DNA of 22,386 bases from Faecalibacterium sp. UBA1360 (lineage in GTDB: Bacteria > Bacillota > Clostridia > Oscillospirales > Ruminococcaceae): the NCBI GenBank assembly GCA_002306375.1, contig DBRU01000007.1, positions 2,454 to 24,839 of the forward strand, in the 5' to 3' direction. The position numbers and the translations under genes are program-made. Below the pieces are notes generated by a model. That model was not told the origin of the DNA, did no database searches, and saw nothing but the letters and a program-made list of their open reading frames with translations. This document shows positions 6,049 to 14,286 of the stretch, one piece after another. The stretch's first letter is position 1. Each line of letters opens with the position of its first letter.

Positions 6049-7416
6049 ATGAAGATCATCAACACCGGGGATATTATGGAGACCATCGAGATGCTCACCG
6101 CCGAGAATCTCGACGTGCGCACCGTGACCATGGGCATCAGCCTGCTGGACTGCATCGACCCCGACGGCAAGATCGCCTGCGAAAAGATCTACAACAAGAT
6201 CACCACCCGGGCCAAGGACCTGGTCAGGGTGGTGGACGGCATCGCCGACGAGTTCGGCATCCCCATCGTGAACAAGCGCATCAGCGTGACGCCCATCGCC
6301 ATGCTGCTGGGCGCGGCCCCCGACGCCGACCCCGTGGAGTATGCCAAGGCCCTGGACGCCGCGGCCAAGGCCGTGGGGGTCAACTTCATCGGCGGGTACG
6401 GCGCTTTGGTGCACAAGGGCTTTTCGGCCGGGGACAAGCGGCTGATCGAAAGTATCCCCCGCGCCCTGGCCCAGACCGACCTGGTGTGTTCCAGCATCAA
6501 CGTGGGGTCCACCAAGTCGGGCATCAACATGGACGCCGTGGCCCTGATGGGCCAGGTCATCCGCGAGACCGCCGAGCTGACCAAGGACAACATGTGCATG
6601 GGCGACGCCAAGCTGGTGGTGTTCTGCAACGCCCCCGAGGACAACCCCTTCATGGCGGGGGCCTTCCACGGCCCGGGCGAGCCCGACTGCGAGCTGCACG
6701 TGGGCGTTTCGGGCCCGGGGGCCGTGCGCGCCGCCCTGGCCAAGCTGCCCAAGGACGCCCCCATGGACGAGGTGGCCGAGCTGGTCAAGCGCACGGCCTT
6801 CAAGATCACCCGCCTGGGCCAGCTGGTGGCCAACCTGGCCAGCGAGCGCCTGGGCGTGCCGGCGGGCATCATTGACCTGTCGCTGGCGCCCACGCCGGCC
6901 ATCGGCGACAGCGTGGCCAACATCCTGGAAGAGATGGGCCTGGAAAGCTGCGGCTGCTGCGGCACCACCGCCTGCCTGGCCATGCTCAACGACGCCGTGA
7001 AAAAGGGCGGCGTGATGGCTTCGAACCATGTGGGCGGGCTTTCGGGCGCTTTCATCCCCGTGTCGGAGGACGACGGCATGATCAAGGCCGCCGAGTGCGG
7101 CAGCCTGACCCTGGAAAAGCTGGAGGCCATGACGGCTGTGTGCTCGGTGGGCATCGACATGGTGGTCATTCCCGGCGACACCCCCGCCGAGGTCATCAGC
7201 GCCCTGATCGCCGACGAGGCGGCCATCGGCATGGTGAACTCCAAGACCACCGCCGTGCGCGTGATCCCGGCCATCGGCCACAAGGCCGGCGACGTGCTGA
7301 ACTTCGGCGGGCTGCTGGGGTACGCGCCCATCATGCCCATCAGCAAGTTCAGCCCGGCGGTCATGATCCGCCGGGGCGGACGCATCCCCGCCCCCATGCA
7401 GGCGCTGAAAAACTAA
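6049..7416 (+). CDS. PFL-like protein, UPF0210 family
   Basis: This 455-residue cytoplasmic protein is usually annotated as PFL family protein because its fold resembles pyruvate formate-lyase, although no glycyl-radical motif is present. Characteristic stretches are ENLDVRTVTMGISLLDCIDPDG (about 19-40), INVGSTKSGINMDAV and VGIDMVVIPGDT. A cysteine cluster CGCCGTTAC at 301-309 stands out and might bind a metal; this is inference. The biochemical role is unknown. The gene forms a two-gene operon with the ACT protein, which presumably senses its ligand. The ATG at 6049 has a moderate ribosome binding site (AAAGGCGG); a later ATG at 6076 is a less likely alternative. It ends 19 bases before a long hairpin. 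Confidence 0.9.
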   Translation: MKIINTGDIMETIEMLTAENLDVRTVTMGISLLDCIDPDGKIACEKIYNKITTRAKDLVRVVDGIADEFGIPIVNKRISVTPIAMLLGAAPDADPVEYAKALDAAAKAVGVNFIGGYGALVHKGFSAGDKRLIESIPRALAQTDLVCSSINVGSTKSGINMDAVALMGQVIRETAELTKDNMCMGDAKLVVFCNAPEDNPFMAGAFHGPGEPDCELHVGVSGPGAVRAALAKLPKDAPMDEVAELVKRTAFKITRLGQLVANLASERLGVPAGIIDLSLAPTPAIGDSVANILEEMGLESCGCCGTTACLAMLNDAVKKGGVMASNHVGGLSGAFIPVSEDDGMIKAAECGSLTLEKLEAMTAVCSVGIDMVVIPGDTPAEVISALIADEAAIGMVNSKTTAVRVIPAIGHKAGDVLNFGGLLGYAPIMPISKFSPAVMIRRGGRIPAPMQALKN

Positions 7417-7435
7417 ACGCCGCAAGGCCATGTAT

Positions 7436-7482
7436 AAAATCCCCTTTCCGGGCCCACACTAAGGGCACAGAAAGGGGATTTT
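7436..7482 (+). promoter_or_regulatory. Hairpin containing the Shine-Dalgarno of the DUF378 gene
   Basis: AAAATCCCCTTTC (7436-7448) and GAAAGGGGATTTT (7470-7482) are perfect 13-base inverted arms with a 21-base loop. The 3' arm ends in T4, so it can act as a terminator for the UPF0210 gene. It also contains the GAAAGGGG ribosome binding site of the next gene (ATG at 7486). The structure could therefore restrict translation of that gene when made by read-through. Confidence 0.75.
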
Positions 7483-7485
7483 GCC

Positions 7486-7716
7486 ATGTTTGGATCTACG
7501 TTTTCCAAGTTTTTGCTGGTACTGCTCATCGTAGGCGGTCTGAACTGGGGCATCTACGGCGTGTTCGGCCTGGACGCCATCGGCTGGCTGCTGGGCGGAA
7601 GCCTGGGCTGGCTGGCCCGCACGGTGTTCATCGTGGTGGGTCTGGCCGCCCTGGCGCTGATCCCGGCGCTGTTCACCCCCTGCTGCCGGGAAAAGCATGA
7701 GCCCGGCGCGCCCTGA
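7486..7716 (+). CDS. DUF378 family small membrane protein
   Basis: This 76-residue integral membrane protein has two hydrophobic segments (about 9-32 and 41-63). The motif LLVLLIVGGLNWGIYGVFGLD near the N-terminus is the hallmark of DUF378. Its function is unknown. The C-terminus is short, with paired cysteines (CC) and charged residues, and probably faces the cytoplasm. The ATG at 7486 is 9 bases after GAAAGGGG. It follows the UPF0210 gene by 69 bases and ends before a large hairpin. No convincing separate promoter was found, although a TATAAA lies at 7433. Confidence 0.88.
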   Translation: MFGSTFSKFLLVLLIVGGLNWGIYGVFGLDAIGWLLGGSLGWLARTVFIVVGLAALALIPALFTPCCREKHEPGAP

Positions 7717-7737
7717 CCCGCACACATCCCTTATTGC

Positions 7738-7777
7738 ATCGCCCCCGGCGTCCGCCTATGCGGACGCCGGGGGCGAT
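7738..7777. terminator. Large hairpin between convergent genes
   Basis: A perfect 18-bp GC-rich stem (7738-7755 with 7760-7777, loop CTAT) lies between the convergent DUF378 and TIR genes. Neither side has a clean U-tract, so it may be a weak bidirectional terminator or an RNA 3'-end protector. Confidence 0.65.
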
Positions 7778-7802
7778 GTTGCATTTGTGCCAAAGAGCGG
7801 GG

Positions 7803-10800
7803 TCAGCCGGTGGTGTCGGCCATGGCCCACGCCCAATCCGGCTCCGGGCTGCCCTGGGGCAGGCGGATCTCCACCCGGCGCGTGCCGCGCAGGACCGTCA
7901 GGGTCAGTTCGCCCCGCCCCAGTTCCCGCCGCGCCTGGATGGCCGTGAGCACCGGCGTGCCGTTAACTTCAATGACCTGGTCCCGCACCATCAGGCCCGC
8001 CTGCTGTTCTTCAGGCGTGACGCTCAGCAGTTCCATGGACGGGATGACGTTGAGGCCCGCGATCCACTGGCTCACTTCTTCGCCGCTCAGGTATCCGCGC
8101 AGTTCCAGGATATCGGCCCACTGACCCATCAGATATACCATCGTCCAGACGGTGGAGTCCCCTTCCCCGAACAACTCGGTATACTCGGCGGCCAGGTCGT
8201 TCAGATCCCGGGACGCACAGGCCGGATCGCCGTTGAGCAGATCGAGGGCGGGCAGGAAGAAGGCAAAGGGATTGCTGCCGGCCATCTTGGAGAGGGCCTG
8301 CCCGTTGGAGAGCACCTCGTACAGTTTCTGGGGATCGCCCCGGACCATACCGGCGTAGGCCTGTTCCATCTGCCCTTGCAGGTTGCTCATCAGGGTCAGG
8401 ATCATGGACTCATTGATCTGTTGTATCTTTGCGGAAAGCTCCATCAATTCTTCGCTGGTCTGGGTCTTTTCGATCTGGTCGGAGTATCCGGCCAGCTGGT
8501 CGGACAACTGCTGGATTTCTTCCATGGGGTTGCCGTCCATGATCTTGGCGCCGATGGTCTGCCAGGCCGCCGCGATCAGGTCGTCGTATTCGGTGGTGAG
8601 TTCCAGCGTGTCGGCCGCCAGATCGTCAAAGGCGTTGTCAATCTGCTCGATGTCGGCGCTGCCCCAGTCATAGGCCTGGTACCAGGCGCAGTAGGCCTGC
8701 ACGCCGGCGCTCAGACGCCCGGGGGCCGGGGCGGCGCCCGCCCCGTCGAGATACAGCCGGTACAGATCGTCGATCTCTTCCAGGCTGACCGTCAGCGTGC
8801 CCTCCGCCACCTGCCGCCACACGGCATCCATCTCGCTGTACCAGGCATCGCTGCCCAGGTCCTCGCGCCCGAACAGCCGGGCGATCAGCGCGCGGGCCTC
8901 GCTGTCGGCGCCGTCGGCCGCCGCCTCGCCTTGGAGGCCCACGTCCTGCCAGTCGCCCAGACGCTCCTGCCAGGCGCCCAGGGCAGCGTCGCCCGGGTCG
9001 CGGCATTCGGTCTCGCCGTCAGCCAGCAGCCGCAGGCAGCAGACCCCACGCAGTCCGTCGATGTCCGCCGCGTCCGGCTCCGGCATCACGATCTGCCGCG
9101 CCGCGGTCCCCGAAGAATCCGCCCAGGCCAGCGCCCCGTCGTCGGTGAACATCACGCCGGTGATCTTGCCAGAGGGGTCCTCAAAGGACGCCACCAGGTT
9201 GCCGTCGGTCAGGCTCCACAGTTCCAGCACGCCCGATTCGGTGAATCGGTAGTCCCCCGTCTCGGCCAGGATGCGCTTGAGCACCACAGCCGCGTATGTT
9301 CCGGCGGGATCGCCCACCACGGCTTGCAGGCTGCCCGTCTGCCGGGTGCGGATGGTGCGCAGCAGCGCGCCTGCGCCGTCATAGACCAGCAGGCTGCTGT
9401 CGGTGGTCTGGGCAAAGACCCGGTCGCCGTTGAACCAAAGGGCCATGACCTTGCCGCCCTTGGTGTCCAGGGTCTGGAGCTCGCCAAAAAGCTCGGGGTC
9501 GGTCTGTACCCGCCAAAGCCCGCCCAGGGAACGGTTGTACAGGTACAGCCAGCCGGTGTCCTGGCAGCAGGCCATGCGGTCGATCATCTGGGGCAGTTCC
9601 ACAACGCCCAGCTCCCGCCCCTGGGCGTCGGTCATGGTCAGCGTGCGCAGGTCGGTCTGCACGGCGGTCCCGTCCGCCAGGCTCAGACTGCCGGCGCCGG
9701 TGAGCGTTTCGGGCAGGGAATCGGGAATGCCGCCGGCCTGCCGCGCGGGCAGGGCGATCGGAAGATAGGTGTGCACCTGCCCCTGACCGTCGTCCGCCAG
9801 GATGCGCCCGTCCTGCCCAAAGGCCACGGCCCGGATGCTGTCCCGGAACAGCGGGGCCATGTACTCGGTCCCGTCGCGCCAGTTCCAGATGCGGAGGAAG
9901 GTCTGCCCCCATACCAGCAGGCAGTCGCTTTGGTCGGGGTGGAACAGGGCGCCCAGGATGGTCTCGTCATTCTTTTCGGGCGAGGTGAACAGGCACCGGC
10001 CGTCGGTGTCATACACAGCCGCATAGCTGACCGAGTTGGCGTAGTCGCTGGGATACAGGTTGCCGTAGTTCAGCGCCATCAGGCTGCCGTCAGCGCTGAA
10101 GGACACGTCGATCAACGCGTTGATGTATTCGGGCACCACGGCCTTGACAGACAGGTTCGAGGCGTCGTACAGCACCACGCTGGACAGGTTGCTCACGGCC
10201 AGCCACCGGCCGTCCGGGCAGGGATACAGGTCATTGAAGCAGATGATGCCGTCGGCCTCGCTCGCTTCGGGCAGGGCGTCGGCCAGGTCCACCGTGGCCA
10301 GCCGGGTGGCGGCGCCGTTTTCCAGGCTGTACAGGCGCACCAGGCCGCCGTAGGCCACGGCCACCCGACCGGGCGACAACTGCGCCACGGAAGGCGAATA
10401 GATGGAATCCGTCTCGTCCGGGATATATGCGCGGCTTTGATCCGCCGGCCAGGGCAGGGTGTACTGGGTGTCGGTGGCGGTGTCGTACAAAAGCAGGTCA
10501 TCCCCGGCGAAAGCCCACAGATCCTTGCCTTCGCCGTCGATGAACGTATACCCCTGAGGCAAAACGGCCACCTGGGCGCCGGCGGCGTCCTGCACCGTGA
10601 TGGCGTTCACGTACCCGCTGCCGGACAAAAAGCGGGTGCCCGCCCCGTTGGAGGTCAGGTCGACGGCGGGTCGGATCTGCCCGCTGACCAGGCAGCCGGG
10701 GGTCGTTTCTTCCAGCATGGGCCAGGCGCAGGATTGCAGCAGCGTGGCCGCGCCGGCCGCCGCCGTGGCGTCGCCGGGTTCCAGGGCCAGGGCCTCGGTA

Positions 10801-11585
10801 TAATACAGAAGCGCCCGCTGGGGGTCGTCGTCCACGGCATATTCGGCCGCGCTGCGCAGGTAGGTGGTGGCCAAAGCGCGTCGGTAGTTGCCCTCGGACA
10901 CCCAGGTGCGGTAGGCAAACACCGACACCACGCACAAAACGCAGCCCAGCACCCCCGCCGTGCCCCCGATCAGGGCCGTCAGGCGTCTGCGCCGGCGGCG
11001 CAGGTGGCGCTGGTACAGATCGTCAAAGCCGCAGCCCAGCAGCGGCGCGGCGATGCGCAGGAACTCGGTGTTGAGCAGACGCAGGCTCTTGCGGATGGTG
11101 GGCGCGCGCACGTCGCCGCTCAGCGGTTCGATGTGCTCGATGTGCTCGCCCTCCCCTTCCCGGTCGGGGCGGACTTCCTCGGTGAGTTCGGGGGGGAAGA
11201 CGTCCTTCGGTTCGCCCGAGACCAGCAGCGTCAGGATACGGTCGGTGCGCCCGCCGTGGGCCGCCTTGAACTGGCGGACCTCCTCCATGCACCAAACCGA
11301 GTCCCGGAACCGCTCGGAACAGATGACGATGAGATACCGGGAGCTGAGCAGCGCCGTGCGGATGTCGCTGCCCAGGTCGCCGCTGGTAGGCAGCTCGCTC
11401 TGGTCCCGGAACACCCGGCGGATGCGCCTGTTTTTCAGCTCGGTCATGCTGCGGGGCGGGCGGTAGTTTTCCAGCAGGGTCTGCAAACGCATGGCCACGG
11501 CCCGGTCCAGCGGCAGGTGCCGGTAAGAAATAAAGGCGTCATAGCGGCATTCGCGGTCGGGGGCAGCGTGCAGGGCAGGGTCCAT
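7803..11585 (-). CDS. TIR domain transmembrane protein with beta-propeller and C-terminal PDZ-like domain
   Basis: This is a very large protein of 1260 residues. An N-terminal TIR domain (about 14-130) has FISYR at box 1 and a WCMEE segment (98-102), where Glu102 matches the catalytic Glu of NAD-cleaving TIR domains. A six-Arg run (about 196-201) precedes one membrane helix (about 202-225), which puts the TIR domain inside the cell and the rest outside. A TPR-like helical stretch (about 236-270) is followed by a long WD40-like propeller region (about 295-860), an acidic helical region (about 868-1160) and a PDZ-like end (about 1180-1248, GLMVRDQVIEVNGTPV). The ATG at 11585 has AGGAG nine bases upstream; the GTG at 11594 overlaps that site and is rejected. 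The gene has its own promoter and stands alone. The function is unknown: signalling receptor, stress sensor or defence are all possible. Confidence 0.85.
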   Translation of the reverse strand: MDPALHAAPDRECRYDAFISYRHLPLDRAVAMRLQTLLENYRPPRSMTELKNRRIRRVFRDQSELPTSGDLGSDIRTALLSSRYLIVICSERFRDSVWCMEEVRQFKAAHGGRTDRILTLLVSGEPKDVFPPELTEEVRPDREGEGEHIEHIEPLSGDVRAPTIRKSLRLLNTEFLRIAAPLLGCGFDDLYQRHLRRRRRRLTALIGGTAGVLGCVLCVVSVFAYRTWVSEGNYRRALATTYLRSAAEYAVDDDPQRALLYYTEALALEPGDATAAAGAATLLQSCAWPMLEETTPGCLVSGQIRPAVDLTSNGAGTRFLSGSGYVNAITVQDAAGAQVAVLPQGYTFIDGEGKDLWAFAGDDLLLYDTATDTQYTLPWPADQSRAYIPDETDSIYSPSVAQLSPGRVAVAYGGLVRLYSLENGAATRLATVDLADALPEASEADGIICFNDLYPCPDGRWLAVSNLSSVVLYDASNLSVKAVVPEYINALIDVSFSADGSLMALNYGNLYPSDYANSVSYAAVYDTDGRCLFTSPEKNDETILGALFHPDQSDCLLVWGQTFLRIWNWRDGTEYMAPLFRDSIRAVAFGQDGRILADDGQGQVHTYLPIALPARQAGGIPDSLPETLTGAGSLSLADGTAVQTDLRTLTMTDAQGRELGVVELPQMIDRMACCQDTGWLYLYNRSLGGLWRVQTDPELFGELQTLDTKGGKVMALWFNGDRVFAQTTDSSLLVYDGAGALLRTIRTRQTGSLQAVVGDPAGTYAAVVLKRILAETGDYRFTESGVLELWSLTDGNLVASFEDPSGKITGVMFTDDGALAWADSSGTAARQIVMPEPDAADIDGLRGVCCLRLLADGETECRDPGDAALGAWQERLGDWQDVGLQGEAAADGADSEARALIARLFGREDLGSDAWYSEMDAVWRQVAEGTLTVSLEEIDDLYRLYLDGAGAAPAPGRLSAGVQAYCAWYQAYDWGSADIEQIDNAFDDLAADTLELTTEYDDLIAAAWQTIGAKIMDGNPMEEIQQLSDQLAGYSDQIEKTQTSEELMELSAKIQQINESMILTLMSNLQGQMEQAYAGMVRGDPQKLYEVLSNGQALSKMAGSNPFAFFLPALDLLNGDPACASRDLNDLAAEYTELFGEGDSTVWTMVYLMGQWADILELRGYLSGEEVSQWIAGLNVIPSMELLSVTPEEQQAGLMVRDQVIEVNGTPVLTAIQARRELGRGELTLTVLRGTRRVEIRLPQGSPEPDWAWAMADTTG

Positions 11586-11653
11586 GGCGGTCACTCCTCA
11601 CGGTCATCCCGCGGGCACGGCGGCCTGCCGGGGGTAACCGATGTCTTTTCCTG

Positions 11654-11683
11654 ATTGTAACACAGCCGCGCGGGGACCGTCAA
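11654..11683 (-). promoter_or_regulatory. Promoter of the TIR gene
   Basis: On the minus strand TTGACG (11678-11683) and TACAAT (11654-11659) are separated by 18 bases, giving a good sigma-A promoter about 70 bases before the start codon. Confidence 0.8.
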
Positions 11684-11710
11684 CGAAGAAAACACAGCTG
11701 TTTGCTTTCG

Positions 11711-11748
11711 GAAAACAAGCCGCCCGGCGGGCAATGCCCGCCGGGCGG
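11711..11748 (-). terminator. Terminator after the SEDS gene
   Basis: On the minus strand CCGCCCGGCGGGC pairs perfectly with GCCCGCCGGGCGG across a 3-base loop and is followed by a T-rich run (CTTGTTTT). It lies just after the rodA-like stop codon and upstream of the TIR promoter. Confidence 0.88.
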
Positions 11749-11767
11749 TCCCGACAGATTTTTCGGT

Positions 11768-12934
11768 TCATTCGATGGGCTCGGCCAGGCCCTTGTTGCG
11801 CCGGGCCGTAAGGCCCACGCTCATGACCAGGCCCACGCTGAGGTAGACCATGACCACGCTGGACCCGCCCGCCGAAAAGAAGGGCAGCGTGACGCCGATG
11901 ACCGGCAGCACCTGCAGGTTCATGCCGATGTTGATGACGCACTGCCAGAACAGCGCCGCAAACACCCCGGCGGCAATGAGCCGGCCCAGCAGGTCCACGC
12001 TGGCGGCGGCGGTGCGCAGCGTGCGGGCCATGACCCCGAACAGCAGCGCCAGCACCGCCATGCCGCCCAGAAAGCCCATGGCGTTGGCCAGGTAGCTGAA
12101 AATGAAGTCGTTCCAGGCGTTGGGGATGAAGATGCTGTGATCCAAAAACAGCCCCTGCCCCGTCAGCCCGCCGGTGCCGATGGCCATGGCCGCCTTGTTC
12201 TGCTGGTAGGCGATGTCGGCCAGGGCGGGGTCCTCGGGATGAAGAACGGCCAGGATGCGCTGGAACTGGTACCCCTTGAGCAGGTCGGGCCTGGCCGCCA
12301 GCAGCACCGCGCCCCCCACGCCCGCGAGCCCCAGGCCGCCCAGGGCCAGCGGGATGCTGAGCCCCCCGGCAAAGAGCATGATCACGCCGATGCCCGCGAA
12401 CACCAGGGCAGTGCCGTCGTCGCCCTGGATGTGGATGGCCAGCACCGGCAGCAGGATGTGCACCAGCAGAGCCAGCAGGTTCAGCGGCCGGTTGACCCGG
12501 CCCCGCACCCGGTCCAGGTGCCAGGCCAGCGTGAGGATAAAGCTGATCTTGGCCAGTTCGGCGGGCTGGAAGGTCATGCCGCCCACCTTGTACCAGCTGT
12601 AATTGGAGGTGCCGCCCGCGTCGTAGCCGATGATGACGAACCCCGCCTGCACGTTGCGCAAAAACAGGGTGGGCAGCACAAGCCCCCAGGCCACCACCGC
12701 GTGCAGCGGCCAGGCCCGGGCCAGAGCGCGGTAGTCCACGGTGGAGACGATGATGGCCAGCATGACGCCCAACAGACTGGCGATGAGCTGCACCGATGCC
12801 TTGTTGTTGGACCCGCCCAGCTGACTATGCCCCACCGACATGAGCACAAGGACGCTGAGCGCCGAGCACAGCACGCACAAAAGCAGATAGGGTGCGTCGG
12901 CGCGGCGCAGGTAGCGGCGGGCAAGGGTAAACAT
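11768..12934 (-). CDS. rodA: SEDS peptidoglycan polymerase, RodA/FtsW family
   Basis: This polytopic membrane protein of 388 residues with about ten helices is typical of SEDS glycosyltransferases, which polymerise lipid II with a class B penicillin-binding protein. Family marks are FQPAELAK (122-129), GDDGTALVF (171-179, equivalent to the usual QPDLGTA) and Asp276 in NDFIFS, matching the catalytic Asp of RodA/FtsW. LPFFSAGGSS near the C-terminus matches the conserved LPFxSxGGS segment. The NAWNDFIFSYLANAMG segment lacks the usual EE of FtsW, and no division genes are nearby, so RodA is favoured. The sequence is somewhat divergent, so the split is uncertain. The ATG at 12934 follows AAAGGAG. 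It is divergent from tsaE. Confidence 0.85.
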   Translation of the reverse strand: MFTLARRYLRRADAPYLLLCVLCSALSVLVLMSVGHSQLGGSNNKASVQLIASLLGVMLAIIVSTVDYRALARAWPLHAVVAWGLVLPTLFLRNVQAGFVIIGYDAGGTSNYSWYKVGGMTFQPAELAKISFILTLAWHLDRVRGRVNRPLNLLALLVHILLPVLAIHIQGDDGTALVFAGIGVIMLFAGGLSIPLALGGLGLAGVGGAVLLAARPDLLKGYQFQRILAVLHPEDPALADIAYQQNKAAMAIGTGGLTGQGLFLDHSIFIPNAWNDFIFSYLANAMGFLGGMAVLALLFGVMARTLRTAAASVDLLGRLIAAGVFAALFWQCVINIGMNLQVLPVIGVTLPFFSAGGSSVVMVYLSVGLVMSVGLTARRNKGLAEPIE

Positions 12935-12982
12935 GGGGAAACTCCTTTCGATCTGGCCGGTCACGCCGGCAATGACAATAGT

Positions 12983-13011
12983 ATTATACAGCGGCGCGCG
13001 GTTTTTGGCCA
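12983..13011 (-). promoter_or_regulatory. Promoter of the SEDS gene
   Basis: On the minus strand a perfect TATAAT (12983-12988) is preceded at 17 bases by TGGCCA (four of six -35 matches). It is divergent from the tsaE promoter. Confidence 0.65.
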
Positions 13012-13037
13012 GTGCGGCGCGCGCCGGCACACAAAAT

Positions 13038-13066
13038 TTTACAAATGCCCCCAAACGGTGTATAAT
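13038..13066 (+). promoter_or_regulatory. Promoter of the tsaE operon
   Basis: TTTACA (13038-13043) and TATAAT (13061-13066) are separated by 17 bases, 54 bases before the tsaE start. This is the only strong plus-strand promoter seen before 18536, so it may serve tsaE, tsaB, rpiB and perhaps upp. Confidence 0.88.
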
Positions 13067-13120
13067 GGGGGCGCTGTAACCGGGCCGCCCCATGCGGCCA
13101 TAATAAGGAGTATGCACCCC

Positions 13121-13543
13121 ATGCAGGAATATATCACCCACAGCCGGCAGGAAACGGTGGACCTGGGCCGACGCCTGGCCGCCGGCTGCGCCCCCGGCAC
13201 CCTGATCGCCTTTACGGGCGGGCTGGGCGCGGGCAAGACCGCCTTCTGCCAGGGCCTGGCCGAAGGGCTCGGCTGCACGGACACCGTCTCGAGCCCCACC
13301 TTTGCCATCGTGAACTATTACCGAGGCCCGCGCCCGCTGGCCCACTTTGATCTGTACCGCATCCACACCGAGGCGGACCTGGCCGCCGCCGGGTTCTACG
13401 ACTACCTGGACATGGGGGCCGTGGTGGCCGCCGAATGGAGCGAGAACTGCGCCGAGCTCATCGAGGCGGAACGGCCGGTGCGCGTACACATCGAACGCCT
13501 GGACGAGAATACCCGGCGCATCACCATCGACACGCCGAAGTGA
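13121..13543 (+). CDS. tsaE: tRNA threonylcarbamoyladenosine biosynthesis ATPase TsaE
   Basis: This 140-residue P-loop ATPase is needed, with TsaB and TsaD, to put the t6A modification on tRNAs that read ANN codons. Walker A reads GGLGAGKT at 33-40; the SSPTFAIVNYY and HFDLYR stretches are diagnostic of TsaE. The ATG at 13121 lies ten bases after AAGGAG; the in-frame ATG at 13112 would be only one base from that site and is rejected. tsaB follows after 27 bases. The usual cluster partners rimI and tsaD are not in the window. Confidence 0.95.
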   Translation: MQEYITHSRQETVDLGRRLAAGCAPGTLIAFTGGLGAGKTAFCQGLAEGLGCTDTVSSPTFAIVNYYRGPRPLAHFDLYRIHTEADLAAAGFYDYLDMGAVVAAEWSENCAELIEAERPVRVHIERLDENTRRITIDTPK

Positions 13544-13570
13544 GCGGCGCGCAGGCAGAAAGGACGGCAC

Positions 13571-14284
13571 ATGAAGATTCTGGCGGTGGACACCGCGGGC
13601 AAGACCGCCGCGGTGGCCGTGATGCAGGATGACACCCTGCTGTATGAGATCAACGCGAACACCGGCCTGACCCACAGCGAGACCCTGCTGCCCATGATCG
13701 ACGCCGCACTGACCGCCTGCGGGTGGCGCGCGGCCGATGTGGAGCTGTTCGGCGTCACGGCGGGGCCGGGCAGCTTTACGGGGCTGCGCATCGGGCTTTC
13801 GGCCGTGAAGGGACTTGCCTTTGTGCGCGCCACCCCCTGCGCGGGGGTGTCCACCCTGCAAGCCCTGGCCTGCGGCCTGACCGGGCAGGGCACCGTGATC
13901 GGCGCGCTGGACGCCCGCCGCGGGCAGGTGTACTGGGCGGGGTTTGACCTGGAAAGCCACGCCCGCCTGACCCCCGACGAGGCCGCCCCCGTGCAGGCGC
14001 TGGAAAAATTTGTGGAACGGTGTAAAAAGCCGCTGTTTTTTGTTGGCGACGGCGCGGCATTGTGCTACAATAGGTTCGGGAGCGTGCCCGGTGTGCTTGC
14101 CTGCCCTGCCGCGCTGGGCGTACTGCGCGGCGCCGGGGTGGGACTGGCCGCCCTGGCCATGCACCGGGACGGACAAACCGTGCCCCCCGCCGAGCTTTTG
14201 CCCGACTATCACCGGCTGAGCCAGGCCGAGCGAGAGCGCGCCGAACGGGAAGGACGCGCGCTCACACCACAACAAGGAGTGTAA
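13571..14284 (+). CDS. tsaB: tRNA threonylcarbamoyladenosine biosynthesis protein TsaB
   Basis: This 237-residue member of the ASKHA fold partners TsaD in t6A synthesis and has no catalytic activity of its own. It begins MKILAVDTAGKTAAVAV, and carries LTHSETLLPMID and the diagnostic GPGSFTGLRIGLSAVKGLA (about 66-84), all typical of TsaB. AAAGGA precedes the ATG. The last codons contain the AAGGAG ribosome binding site of rpiB, whose ATG follows two bases after the stop codon, which suggests translational coupling. Confidence 0.95.
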   Translation: MKILAVDTAGKTAAVAVMQDDTLLYEINANTGLTHSETLLPMIDAALTACGWRAADVELFGVTAGPGSFTGLRIGLSAVKGLAFVRATPCAGVSTLQALACGLTGQGTVIGALDARRGQVYWAGFDLESHARLTPDEAAPVQALEKFVERCKKPLFFVGDGAALCYNRFGSVPGVLACPAALGVLRGAGVGLAALAMHRDGQTVPPAELLPDYHRLSQAERERAEREGRALTPQQGV

Positions 14285-14286
14285 CC

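Noticed and set aside
7734..11654. 1306-codon plus-strand open frame opposite the TIR gene
   Set aside because: Although very long, it starts in an intergenic hairpin, has no domain, and its composition fits a GC-rich antisense shadow.
12935..14275. N-terminal extension of the SEDS protein to 835 residues
   Set aside because: The extension would run antisense through tsaE and tsaB and through the divergent promoters; the ATG at 12934 has a good ribosome binding site.
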